The translations under genes and the position numbers were made by a program. This document shows, piece by piece, positions 44,335 to 54,759 of a stretch of 64,000 bases of DNA. Below the pieces are notes generated by a model that saw nothing but the letters and a program-made list of their open reading frames with translations, did not search any database and was not told the origin of the DNA. Every line of letters begins with the position of its first letter. The first letter of the stretch is position 1. The stretch lies in NCBI GenBank assembly GCA_907163375.1, contig CAJQUW010005784.1, positions 1 through 64,000 on the forward strand, in the 5' to 3' direction. Source of the DNA: Prostheceraeus crozeri. Lineage: Eukaryota > Platyhelminthes > Polycladida > Euryleptidae.

Positions 44335-47300
44335 TTATGCTAAGACGTCTCCTGAATGTGGTAGTGTGAGTTTAATTCTTTTGGGTGGTGGTATGTTTGT
44401 GTCAGGATGTCCATGTGGAAGAGATATGTTATGTTCTAACCAGCACCTCTTATCCTCGCATGCTGAAAGCGCCCGTTTCCTAAAAGTATGAGTTTTGATC
44501 TCATGCGACTTAGATTTTAAGATTGTCATATTGACAAACGTTATATTTTTATTTCTATAGGCTTTCCTGAAATTTTTATGTTTCATGTTAGAGACCAATG
44601 ATCTTGATATGCCTTTAGCACGCTTAATACTATCGTCGCTATCCCTTAATTTCATACTGTACATTTTTGGTCGGAGGAGAATCATTTCATCTATTTCCTT
44701 CCCTGCTGTCTCATCCTTAAAGCAACCAAGTTTTGCCTTATTTTTGATGGAGTAGAGTGGGTGATCAGTAGGATAATTTGATGTATCAAAATATCTTTCT
44801 AAAGATTTTCCTACTTCATTGAAATTTAAATATTTTTGAGTGGTAATACCTAAGAAGAAACTATCTGTATCACCACCCAACAAACGAACCTCTTTTACGA
44901 GAGGACATGGTTTTAGTATTTTATAAAAGAGTTGGTACATTTCAAGCTTAGAGTAATCTAGTACAGCTTGGCCAATATAGATGGGCTTGCACAACTCAAC
45001 TTCAGATTTTATCATTTTAACACCTACAAGGTCCTCATCGATAATGTCTCTATCGATGAATAGAGGTGATGAGACCAATTTCTTAAATTTTGTAACATCA
45101 TTGACTAGTTTATAGTTTACACGTTTTCTAATATCCTCCATCGTCTTACCAAATAGACTATTATTCTTATACTTATAAAAATCCTTTTCAAAATTATTTT
45201 GGGCTAGTGCACGTTTCTGGCTGTTGCTATCAATATATGGTTTGAGGAAGGCTTTCTGTCTAAATTTAATAATGCGGTGAACTCTTTTTAAAATCATGCC
45301 CATTTCTAAATAACATTTTAAGATGCTAAAGTGGACTAGATAGTTTTCCTTATCATATTGGGTGAGTAAAAGTTTGCGGCAAGGCTTATAGTCGGGTTGA
45401 CCGCATGATTCTAAATCTTTATGAAATTGTTTCATAAAGTCGGAAAACATATCTTTGGTAACTTCACCTGATTCGGGTGCGAGTGGAAAATCTACGGTTT
45501 TATGTTTAATATTAATTGGATCGATTAGATCTATCTCAAAATAATATCCCCAATCACCTTCATCTGGAATTGCTAGTATGTTAGAAGGGTTGGAGAGATG
45601 CTGAATTTCACTATCATCTAACCAGCTAAACTCAGAGAGAGGGAGTAGTTTGGATAGTGAACTACCGTACAAATTATTTTGGTCATAATACTTAAGATGA
45701 GTCTGATCATCGCCTACTAATTTTGATTTTAACCTATGTTTATTTACAAATGTGAGACCACCGCGAATTCCTCGCTCAAATAAATTATACATCTCTGGAT
45801 CTTGTAAGAGATGAATGGTCTCAACAGTCATTTTAAAAGCAGACTTAAATGACATGGCTGGCAGACTGACAAAGTGGACGGGATCTAACTTATCTTCTTC
45901 TAATGCCACCCGTCGAAATTCCTGAAATACATCAGCCAGCAAAAATACATCTAACTTAAGATAGGCAATCATATATTCGCCAAATGTATGGCAGTCAAAT
46001 TTTATCCATGAATCTTGTGCATGATCATAATCTTCGGTCTTACATTCTGCGCCGGTCAAATCATTTTTAAATTTATCTATGGGCGGAAGAGAAGTCTCGC
46101 CGAGTTTACTAATCGCATCAAAATATGCATATGGAAAGACTCCTTTCCGTGTGATGACTTCATCGATTAGATTTGGATATTGTTTCTTAAGATTTTGTGT
46201 TAGTGGAAGAGACTTTAGATTTTGTACGAGAGAGGCCAGTGATGCAGTCATAAATTGGTAGCAATCTAAAAATTTTATATCAAAATAGACCGTCTTATTT
46301 TCTTTAGTTTTATCGACAGGCACTTTTGCTGTCATGGCCATAAACTTCTCTCTCGTTTGTGCTATTACATCAAGCTTCCACTCTTTCATTTGACCTAAAC
46401 CTCCTTTTATTATCATATGGCTGTCGTAGCCCTTGAAATTATGGAAAATGACGGGTAATGTACGCCGTTTCATCCTAAGTGAAAAATTGCATTTTGAACA
46501 TAGTGCGTTTCTAAATTTACCAGTGATGTGATCATGGTCGCGCACTTTCTTAACTTTATCATCATCAAATGTTTTCCTACATTTGAGGCAAACGTTGCAA
46601 CTATCAAATTTTGCTTGATCATCTGCTGTCATATGCAATGATCTGCGATACAGTTCACCATCATACTTTTGTTGAAATTTTACAGCCTGTTTGAGGAATT
46701 GTAGGAATTGGTAAATACAATCCTCACCTTGCCAGACGTGCATTTTATTTTTTCTATTTTGGAAATGGTCATGCCATACTTCATAGCAGGAAATGGCTGC
46801 TGCTCGATGAGTGTTATCATCGATATAGCATTCGATGTCAGCATAGATGACACGAAGAGGACTTAGTTCATCACCATTCTCTCTATATGAAAACTCCTTA
46901 TCTTTGGGCATGCGCTCCACTTGTAGTTTACCTCGCTTACACCATTCGTAATGAGTTTCAAATTTGTTTTTACTCCTGAAGTTCCGAATGCAACTGTCAC
47001 AGTAATAAATCTCTGATGAGCTAGAATTTCTTAGGTGGTGGTATAAGCGAGAAATTTTGGGAATACCGCAGTAGTGCCATTCCTCACTATCATCCTGTCT
47101 TACTAATAAAAGGTTGACAACGTGGGCATAACAACTCGAACGCGAGTTGTAGCGGACACCCTTCAATCCCTTTTCCCAAACATGGAGAACTATTTTGATG
47201 TTGTTCAATTTTTCAAATTTTTCTATATCTTTAATTTTCATATCGTCACTATTACAGTCATCAAACTTTAATTCATTCTCCCACTGTTGATACTTACTCT

Positions 47301-48323
47301 CACGGTATCGCCTATTCTGTACATTATTATAGTGGAGAATGGAGAGGACGGCATACTTAAAACATTGCGATTCGCAATCTATAGAAATGACTGCTGCTTT
47401 ATTTCTTAAATTTTTCGGAAGTTTAAAGGAGCCTCGTCCAGAGTAGTTCTCTAATAAAGTGATTTTAATGATGGCGGTCTGAATACCATCAAAAACGAGA
47501 CCACTATCACGCTCGTTAAATTTATCTATGTTTAATTTTAACCCTTGGATATGAAAATTTATCCAAGACTCGCAGTCTACAACTTCGGTTGCAGGAGAGG
47601 AGGGTATGTGAAACTCCAACCTCTCTACCATTTGACCAGTATGGTGGTCGATTTTTACATATTTTATTTGAGATAGATGAGCGCCTTCATTCTAAAATTG
47701 ACTAAATTGTTGAAGAGCGCACCAATCAAAGATGAATTTTGATGAAACCATTCTTCAAAGTCAGTAATGGTTTCTGAGGATTCCATCTGGTAGTTCCTCA
47801 CTAAATTATTTATCGACACTTCAGAGAGTCGGATAGAGGAGGTGCTGTTAGTATAACTATCGTCACTGTGTGTATGTCGAAGTCTATGTGAAGATAGTTC
47901 AAAATGTGACTCAAAAGACTGAATGCATAAATCGCAAGAAAAGGAGACATCGTTAACAGAATCATCCCCACCTTCGGAGATTGATGCTGACTTAGGTCTA
48001 CAAAAACCTCGCTTGATGTGCCGGACGAGATCACGCTTCCTCGTGAAGATGTGCCCACAGTCAGCACATTCCCGATCGTTGCATTCCCGCGACAATGTTG
48101 ACATGGACTCGCTCGAGATGGGACTGGTATCAACTGAAAGAGAAATCATTCTATCATCTCTGTTCAAGTCTCAGTGTATTGTTACAACCTACCTTGACTC
48201 AACAACTCTAAACTTTCCTCGAGAAGGGAGGGCGTTGGTGATGAAGTTGATGCCTGAAATTGAGGAAGATGCTATTAGCCACACGTTTGAGGGAGATGAC
48301 TGATGAATTCCTTAACTTACCAT
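44335..48323 (-). CDS. Protein-primed DNA polymerase B with N-terminal zinc fingers (element 1)
   Basis: The catalytic frame 44335-47631 (1098 codons) is uninterrupted: zinc finger YYCDSCIRNF, ExoI VIYADIECYI, zinc-binding C-x2-C with VRDHDHITGKFRNALCSKC, ExoII VIFHNFKGYDSH, ExoIII region YLKLDVFLLADVF, motif A YDQNNLYG, motif B KNNSLFGKTMEDI, motif C LLGGDTDSFFLG and a later RPKMYSMK. Upstream, the exon from 48133 encodes two C2H2/C2HC fingers (CADCGHIF..., FSCDLCIQSF...) and ends at 47664 in a stop; the continuing frame is one step away, so an indel near 47660 separates fingers from polymerase. Further exons: 48193-48253, and an ATG followed at once by GTAAGT at 48321-48323. Replicates the element using a protein primer. 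Confidence 0.9.
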
Positions 48324-48597
48324 TTCAACGAAATCAAGTTTAAGGTTGATACTTCAACAAGATAGAGACTTCACTCAAATTTGGAATTCACGAGAGAGCA
48401 GTTCACTCGTACGCCTCAAATATAGAATTCGCTAGAGAACACTTTACTTACACGTCTCAAAGACAGCGTGAAATGACACGGATGTCAGTTTACATATATA
48501 CTTTCATATTCATCATTCATTGGCTGTTGATTTTTATTGGTTGCTTGTTTATACTTAAGAATTAGGAAACATTTCAAAGTCATTATTCACAGTCAAC
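48324..48597. promoter_or_regulatory. Divergent promoter region between PolB and the rightward ORF
   Basis: On the minus strand GTATATATGT (about 48492-48501) is a TATA box for PolB, with a GTAAGT donor about 45 bases downstream (48450). Two CCAAT motifs on the minus strand lie at about 48519-48542. A TTTATAC near 48548 could serve the rightward gene. The leader holds two imperfect copies of a GAATTCNNNNTTTGAG-type sequence. Confidence 0.5.
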
Positions 48598-49047
48598 ATG
48601 ACAAGCCCTCCAAAAACACCGAACACAAAATTCTCATCTCCATGCTCATCACCAAGGGCGCTCGTTGCACCAAACGCTCCAACGAAGGGGAAGGTAGAGA
48701 AGGTGTACCGACTCGACAATATCAGAAAGTTGTCATTAGCAGCGGATGACGAAGAGGAGAGTGTATGTGAGAAGGAGTATCCCAACTTAACAGGCGTGAG
48801 GTGGAAGTATCTGCAGTACGATACTGATGATGTGATGGAGATCACCAGCACCAAATTCCTCTACCAATTATGGGAATGGTACACCCCTAACTCCCAGCCA
48901 CGAACTATGGCGGAGTGGGAGTATATCGACAAATTGAGGCTCGCGGTAGAAGAACGATTGAAGCAAGTGAACTGTTTTTGTGATCTATGTGAAGCCAGAC
49001 TCTGGGACGATATTGACGATGAAGACCTTTTGAAATACATGCCATAA
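48598..49047 (+). CDS. Unassigned acidic protein with Ser/Thr-Pro-rich start
   Basis: 149 residues, uninterrupted. The N-terminus is rich in SP and TP sites (TSPPKTPNTKFSSPCSSPR), the centre is acidic (ADDEEESVCEKEYP) and the C-terminal half has W, Y and a CFCDLCEARLWDD segment with two cysteine pairs. No family recognised. It is the only rightward gene in the right part of the element and diverges from PolB. The phosphorylation-like sites could suggest interaction with host kinases, but that is speculation. Confidence 0.55.
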   Translation: MTSPPKTPNTKFSSPCSSPRALVAPNAPTKGKVEKVYRLDNIRKLSLAADDEEESVCEKEYPNLTGVRWKYLQYDTDDVMEITSTKFLYQLWEWYTPNSQPRTMAEWEYIDKLRLAVEERLKQVNCFCDLCEARLWDDIDDEDLLKYMP

Positions 49048-49461
49048 TAAATATTATTTCGTATTATCTTTGCTTTCATACTGACTTACTTGAATGGGGC
49101 TTCAGTGGATGATTTAACCATGTATACTTTTTCATTTGGAAATAGTAGCACACTTAGTTTAACTTGCAATTCTTATAACATTTCATATGGATGATAATGG
49201 TAGATGAAATAGTGTTAAATAAAATTAAGATAGCTTACATGATTATGGGATAGCAATCGACTGCGATCCATGTGTAAAGAGCTTGTTAGACTACGGAAGA
49301 GAGAAGTGTGTTATGTTGCGTGTGGCGCGTGAGTGTCCTCCCATTTCATTCCATTCATCAATTCATCTCATTGATAGAGACAGGTAGAACTCATGGTTCT
49401 TATAACGTATGCAATGGATAGTTTATAAGGCAACCTTCGACAGCTGGCTAAATGTCGCCCT
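49048..49461. other. Non-coding stretch in Polinton 1
   Basis: No gene seen. An AATAAA follows the rightward ORF (about 49047). On the minus strand a GCCTTATAAACTATC string (about 49415-49430) is TATA-like and lies downstream of the 138-nt module. Confidence 0.4.
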
Positions 49462-49599
49462 GGCGCGAATGCATACTACGTTGAGACAGAGGCAATCACT
49501 TGCAAACATGACGCAGAGAGGTTTAACAAGATTGACCATTGCCGAATGTCCCTTGCGGTATACATAGCTACGGGTTTCACCGCCGTCCTATACAGGAAC
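49462..49599 (-). ncRNA. 138-nt conserved module, copy 1B (candidate structured RNA)
   Basis: Read on the minus strand it starts GTTCC-TGTATA-GGACGGCGG and ends near CTCAACGTA, and aligns along its length with three other copies in this window. The stems GTTCC/GGAC and ACGG/CCGT are kept while both loops differ. It is preceded about 60 bases upstream by CTGCTATCA (49655-49664). It lies between the coiled-coil gene and PolB, in the position that copy 2B holds in Polinton 2. Function unknown. Confidence 0.5.
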
Positions 49600-49793
49600 T
49601 CCCGTCGAAAGGAAGTATTACACCGAACTTCATTTGCAACTTTCAAGTTGACTGATAGCAGATTCAACTTAATGATAGTATTCGCCAGTCTGAAGACTGC
49701 CCAGGGCAAACCGCGAGGAGGTTCTATCATGTCTTGCCCCATGGTGGCCCCATAAGGACCTTTTGTGGCGTTCTCGGGGTGTGTGATAGGGAC

Positions 49794-50969
49794 TCAGGCT
49801 TGCTGTTTCGACTGCGGTTCCGGCAACGGGGCGGGTGGTCGCTTCTCTTGGATGTCTGTAAAGAAAGAAGTAGTGAGTTATCATCTTACATTTTAATTTA
49901 GTCATTTTTACTTACAGATCTTCTCGGACGCTTCTTCATAAAGGAAATTCGAGATCGGATCACGATGATCGAAGGTGAAGTGTACACACTCCACCCCTTT
50001 CTTCACCCGAGAGTAGCATTTCTCCCCTCTTCCACGCTCGTACAAGAGACGAGTTTCTGCCACTCTCCCCTTTCTTATAGGGATGTGCAGACGGCTGGAA
50101 CGCACCCTTCGATCGCGATCCACCAGCTGCGCCGAACGGTGCAGCTCGTGGTTCGTCTCGACCACCTTAGCCATCTGCACACGGAGTCTCTCCACTTCCT
50201 CCTTCAACCTTCGTATCTCCTTCTCCCTACTTTCCCTCTCTGCTAGCAAAGCCTCTTCTCTGGCTTTCCCCTCGAGAGTCTTGAGCCTCTCCTGCTCCAA
50301 CTCGCCATCCCGCTCGCTTAATCTCTCCTTCACCTTCTTCATCTCTCCGGCCACGTTCTTTAGGTCTTCATACTTTGCCTTGTATGAAAAGGCCTCCTCC
50401 TTCAACTTCTCTACCTCTTTCTTTAGTTTGTCCCGTTCGGCGATCACCGGCGGGCGATTGACAAAATTGCGACATTGTTTTGCAATTCCGCTCGCAGTCA
50501 CGGCTGTAGGGGTCTCGCGATCGAGGTCGGCGTCCTCGATAGGTTGCGACTGTAGCTCTCCCTCCTCCTCCTCCTCACTATCGCTGCTGGACAGCGAGCT
50601 CTCGCTACTAAGCGAGGATACAGCGGCAATCGCTTCAATGGCGGATTGTAGCTCAGTGGCCTCAGTGGTGAAGAGTGAACTCCGTTCTTGCTCGTTGGCG
50701 GATTGTAGCTCCAAAGAACGGAGCTCAGTGGCGAAGAGTGAACTCCATTCTTCTTCGCCTACTTCGCCTGTTTGACACTCGCTGTGTTGTGAGTGCCAAT
50801 CCTCCAACCGCTCACTTAAGCGACTGATTTTGTGGGCTCCATAATAGTAGCGACCGACCCCTATCTGTTTCTTGCTAGTGCAAGCGTGCTTCTTGAAGGC
50901 GTCAGCTCGGAATACCTTCCGGCATTGACACAGTTTGAAACTGGTCTTGACATTATTGTATTTCGGCAT
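49794..50969 (-). CDS. Spliced coiled-coil protein of Polinton 1
   Basis: Exon 50969-49916 starts at the ATG right after acceptor CGCTTCAG, ends before GTAAGT, and joins exon 49855-49794 across a 60-bp intron (acceptor TTCTTTCTTTACAG, phase 1). The product is 371 residues. The N-terminus has a CQCRKVFRADAFKKHAC cysteine/histidine motif that may bind zinc; residues near 55-170 are acidic and serine-rich; about 170-310 form a long coiled coil full of E, K, L and R; the tail after the splice is proline-rich (PPAPLPEP). The same slot in Polinton 2 holds a shorter protein of the same plan. Role unknown, perhaps an early regulatory or replication accessory protein. Confidence 0.7.
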
Positions 50970-50971
50970 TT

Positions 50972-52009
50972 CTGAAGCGAAAACCGGAAAACAATGATTT
51001 TTACACTTAGTGAGGAATGATAGATTTGAGTGTAGTGAGTGGCACTCCATCCCGTCGACAGCCCGAAGGCCTTGTACTGATCACTAGGGAAGTGAGAGAT
51101 CTTCCCCGATACCCGCTATTTACAGCTTAAGACATCATTGTCACTGCCCCGAAGTGGTAACAGCAACGCCGAGTCAAAGGTAGTGAACAGTAGCTGGGAT
51201 CTAACCCCTCAAAGCTGCCTTAGAGTTAGTTAAATTTGAAATCTGATAGCAGATTTGAACTCAGCATACTTGAAAACCTTGAGGAAACATCCCAAGTTAT
51301 TGCTTTGATCAGCTTGATTGCAAGCCGTAGAGAGCTTGATTCACCAGCGTTTTGCAATGGAGATGTTTAGAGGCCACCCATGACAAGATAGCTAAGACTC
51401 AACCGATTGGCGTTCAAAGTGTTACGTTGAGAACTGTGTCAAATGCCCAACATGAGGCATGAGTTGGCCCAGCGGTTTCGGTCTAAAATATGATACACTC
51501 CCTTGCCACACTTATCACTACGGCATCGTCCGCCGTCCCGAAGGAACACCCTGTCAGTGGAATATTACAGCAAAACTCTCCGTGTCTTGCTCGCTCTTAG
51601 TGAAAAGCCGCTTATACAATGAGAAGATTGGCTCAGACATCATTAAAAATGCTTTCATTGACTTCAGCAGGGTCGAAAACCCCAGGAAACCTCCAAAACT
51701 AGCGAATTTAAATTTTTCAACTTTTTAGCACTACTTATGAAATTTTATAAGTAGTCTATCACTTAGGGCAGGTCAATAGCGACCGAACCTTTTTTGAATC
51801 AAGTCAAACGGACTTGTAGAAGCAAAGTTACAAGCCTTTAAAGTTTTGGAGTCTTTTATGGCCTGGAGACGAAGGCCATCTCCTGGCTAACCTCTAAGTC
51901 TGACGCCTTAGCTGATATCAGCAATGAAATTTTCTAAGTCGGTTTCTTAAAGATACCCGGAATTTGAAATGTCCGAAGCTATCATCGGAGCTCAGAGAGA
52001 CGACCTACC
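50972..52009 (-). promoter_or_regulatory. Leader intron region of the coiled-coil gene
   Basis: Bounded by a GTAGGT donor at 52008-52007 and the CAG acceptor at 50972 on the minus strand. It contains the 138-nt module copy 1A (51409-51547) and a TCTGCTATCA motif near 51246. An 89-codon frame here (51459-51728, plus strand) recurs in Polinton 2, but only because the DNA is almost identical; there is no sign of coding selection. Confidence 0.6.
51409..51547 (-). ncRNA. 138-nt conserved module, copy 1A (candidate structured RNA)
   Basis: Minus-strand start GTTCC-TTCG-GGACGGCGG forms a 5-bp stem capped by a UUCG tetraloop; the next stem is ACGGC/GCCGT around a 7-base loop; a further pairing is possible between GCCAAC and GTTGGGC. 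Nearly identical to copy 2A because both lie in the shared 1.1-kb block. Confidence 0.55.
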
Positions 52010-52055
52010 TCTGACAATCGCTCTCTTCTAAATGAAAAGTCTCTGTCGGTTCCCG

Positions 52056-52090
52056 CTTATATAGTGTGTGGCGATCAGCTGATGACGTAA
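52056..52090 (-). promoter_or_regulatory. TATA box and CRE-like site of the coiled-coil transcript (element 1)
   Basis: CTATATAAG (52056-52064, minus strand) lies 47 bases upstream of a splice donor, with a TTACGTCA half-site (52083-52090) and ATCAGCTGAT just upstream. The same arrangement is found in Polinton 2 at 55560-55592. Confidence 0.7.
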
Positions 52091-52179
52091 TACCCATCAT
52101 CCAAACACTAAAAATCCGTCTATCTCCGGTTCTAGTGCTCCGATTGAGCTGGAAATACACTATTTCCATGTAGAATTTG

Positions 52180-52848
52180 ACGCTGAATCCAAATCTGAAA
52201 TCCGTTTTCCCATCCGATGCTTCGTTTTGGCACTAGAGACCAAAACGTCCAAAATTCTAACTCTGTCGTTTTTCGCCAATCTCCCAAAATCTTAAATGAC
52301 GTCTCACATCTAAACGAAGGCAGATATGAACAATCCGTTTCTTTCAGTGAATTTGTCTCACTCTTAGCTTTCAAACGAGCTATGGCACGACAAAATCCGT
52401 CCACTAGAAGCAAAGTTGGAAGGTCGGTGCTGAGGGGGGGACGTCAGCGAAACTTTTTCTCTCCGATTGACTTGAAACTCACCATACCGATGCAGAATTT
52501 CACGCTGAATCCGAATCTGGCCTCCGTTTTCCCATCCGAGCACTGCTTCCACTCGAAACATCCCAGTTGCAACCCAACATTCATCAGATTTCACGAAAAT
52601 CATAACACACTATAGACTCAAGACAAAACCTGGCGGTCGCCCAAGTCCACCACGACACTCTGTCGTTTTATCGAGGGGGGGGACGTCAGGGAACCTTTCG
52701 GACCAACTTGGCCGGCACACCACGACAGACCTCTGTCGTTCCAGAGGGGGGGAGTCAGACTCGAAGCACCACGGCGGCCGACCACAACCTCTGTCGTTCC
52801 AGAGGGGGGGGGGCGCGCCGGTCGAGTGTTCGCCGTTTTCTTACTACT
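52180..52848 (-). repeat. Right terminal inverted repeat of Polinton 1
   Basis: Reverse complement of the left terminus (31360-32030) with only scattered differences and C-run length changes. It ends CTTACTACT before the target duplication. Confidence 0.93.
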
Positions 52849-52854
52849 CACAGC
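52849..52854. repeat. Right target-site duplication of Polinton 1 (CACAGC)
   Basis: Identical to 31354-31359; together they mark the exact insertion boundaries. Confidence 0.95.
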
Positions 52855-54501
52855 ATTTGATACTTTGATGCATACACATCAAGCATCAGAACTTACATCA
52901 TAGTTGTGGCCATCAGTCGTGATTAGAAGGACCGTATAGGCCCACCTCATCAAATTTTGGAAAGATGAGCAAAAGTGATACATTTACATGTAGTGATCCT
53001 TCAATCCATGCCATAATAATACACCACAATAATGCGAGTTTCTGGGATTGTTCATCCCGTTTCGTTGTCGTAGAGAACACTTCACTGGTCCGACTGTTGA
53101 TTGCAATTCAAGTACGGTTAGTCATACGAAAAGTGGGTACTTCTCTTCTCCCCCCACATTTTCCAATTTCATCAAACTTAGTCACATTGGATTTAGATAT
53201 TAGAATAGACTTGATATGTCACTGATTGATAGTACAACGTTACTGAGACGTCTTACTTGAACTCTGGAATGAAGGATTGGTCCCTTAGATACTCGGTAAG
53301 GCTTCAATCCCGAGATCCCCGGATCCTGGGATTCGTAAACATCTGTTTTTAAGCAGTTAGGCTGCATGAAAATGTAGTATCGTAACAAGGAAGCAACAAT
53401 GAAGACAAACATATTTCATTGTTGTAAATTGTAGTGCATTGTTTACTTGAAACTTTTCCGTTTTCATTATCAATATTGGACCTAAACTATCAAGAATGCA
53501 TCACTTAAGACACGGTAGTCTTGTAATTCCATTTACATGTAAGTGTGCATTATTTGTTGACACATTTTTATCATTAGAATTAATTTTAGCGCATCTTTGT
53601 GCTGTATGCCAAAAAATGCTTACTTTCATTGATATCAACAAATAAAACTATGTTTATGCAGTCCAGAGAAAGAAAGAAATAGTGTTATGCATACAAGCGA
53701 AGCGCACTAATATTTAATGAATTTTTGAAGCAACAATTATGCAATATCGGTCTTTTACCAGACGTCACAAAAGTCGCGGTATTTGCATTTCAAGTTGAAA
53801 GTCATACAATAGGTTCTAGTGCGACAACGCATATTGTGATCGATTACCAGATCTAATTGTAGTTTTGCATGTGAAAAGAAAACTGTCTATCTGATATCAT
53901 TAACTGTATTGTGTAGTGCATCGTTCAAAATACTCGTCTTAGCCTTTTCAAGGTGGGAAATTAAAGTAATGCTATTGTTATATTATAGTATATACATTAC
54001 GCCAATCTATTTCAACGACTAAGCGTCGTTATCATCAGGGCACATATTATATAATATTACATTATAACAACAGCATTACTTCAGTTTCCCACCTTGAAAA
54101 ATGAATTTTAATGAAGGCCCTTTTGCCACTCGTCTCAGAATTTAAAACAATGCCTAGTATTTTTCGAGTTCCGCTAGCCTAAGCAGGTTATCAGTGAATG
54201 CATTAAGCTTACTAATCCCGAGGGATCAATCCCGGGATCAGAAAAAGTCGGGATTTTAAAAATCCTGATACTCGGTTAGAATACAAGATACAGCTGCGAT
54301 CATGAACTTCGTGGCATGGGTGATACAATGAACGACAATGCAAGTGCTGTAAATATTCTACAAACCAGAGGAATTTTATACACTCAACGCTTTTGCGACG
54401 TTAGTGACACCAAGTAGTGCTCCCACCACTTGGGAGCAAGAGAAGATAATTGACGATGCAACACTCGCGGGTGTCAACTGGAAAAATTGGAATATGTCGG
54501 G
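52855..54501. other. Host spacer between the two Polintons
   Basis: About 1.65 kb of non-element sequence with no firm gene. On the minus strand 54376-54501 reads as an open, hydrophobic segment (SIIFSCSQVVGALLG) that could be part of a membrane protein exon cut by Polinton 2, but there is no supporting splice site. Scattered GGGATCCCGGGATT-like strings occur near 53310 and 54220. The foldback at 53945-54103 lies here. Confidence 0.4.
53945..54103. repeat. MITE-like foldback with arms of about 48 bp
   Basis: TTTTCAAGGTGGGAAAYT...GTAATGCTRTTGTTATA at 53945-53993 is matched in reverse complement at 54055-54103 with few mismatches, around a roughly 60-base centre that contains ACGACTAAGCGTCGT, itself an inverted repeat. 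No coding capacity, and no clear target duplication. Confidence 0.75.
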
Positions 54502-54759
54502 AGTAGTAACCCCATTGCAGGCGCAAGGACAAAATGTGAAATGCTGACTCAGCCCCCCCCCTCTGGCAGGCAGTGTGAGGGACATGGGCAAGGATGTGCT
54601 GGGAGGAATGGGTCCGTGAGGAGGAAACTGTTCCCTCTCTCTCCCCCCCTCTGGAAGGAAGGAAGGAGTGTTCGGGTAAGGGGTAGGAAGGGAGAAGGGT
54701 AGGAATGTGTGAGGAATAGAGTGTGGAAAGGGTAGATGTTGGTGGTTTTGGGATGAGAA

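Larger units (their letters stand above)
31360..52848. mobile_element. Polinton/Maverick (adintovirus-like) element 1, full length
   Basis: A 21,489-bp element with terminal inverted repeats of about 670 bp, ends AGTAGTAAG...CTTACTACT, and a perfect 6-bp target duplication. It encodes the hallmark set: protein-primed DNA polymerase B, retroviral-type integrase, packaging ATPase, adenain-like cysteine protease, double-jelly-roll major capsid protein and penton-like proteins. Accessory genes include RING-like proteins, PC4-like proteins and a TBP-like protein. Structural and packaging genes mostly point right; replication and putative transcription genes point left. Several genes are interrupted, so this copy is unlikely to be autonomous. 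Confidence 0.96.

Noticed and set aside
47640-47680. Programmed ribosomal frameshift in PolB of Polinton 1
   Set aside because: No slippery heptamer or following structure seen, and Polinton 2 has a continuous frame; a mutation is simpler.
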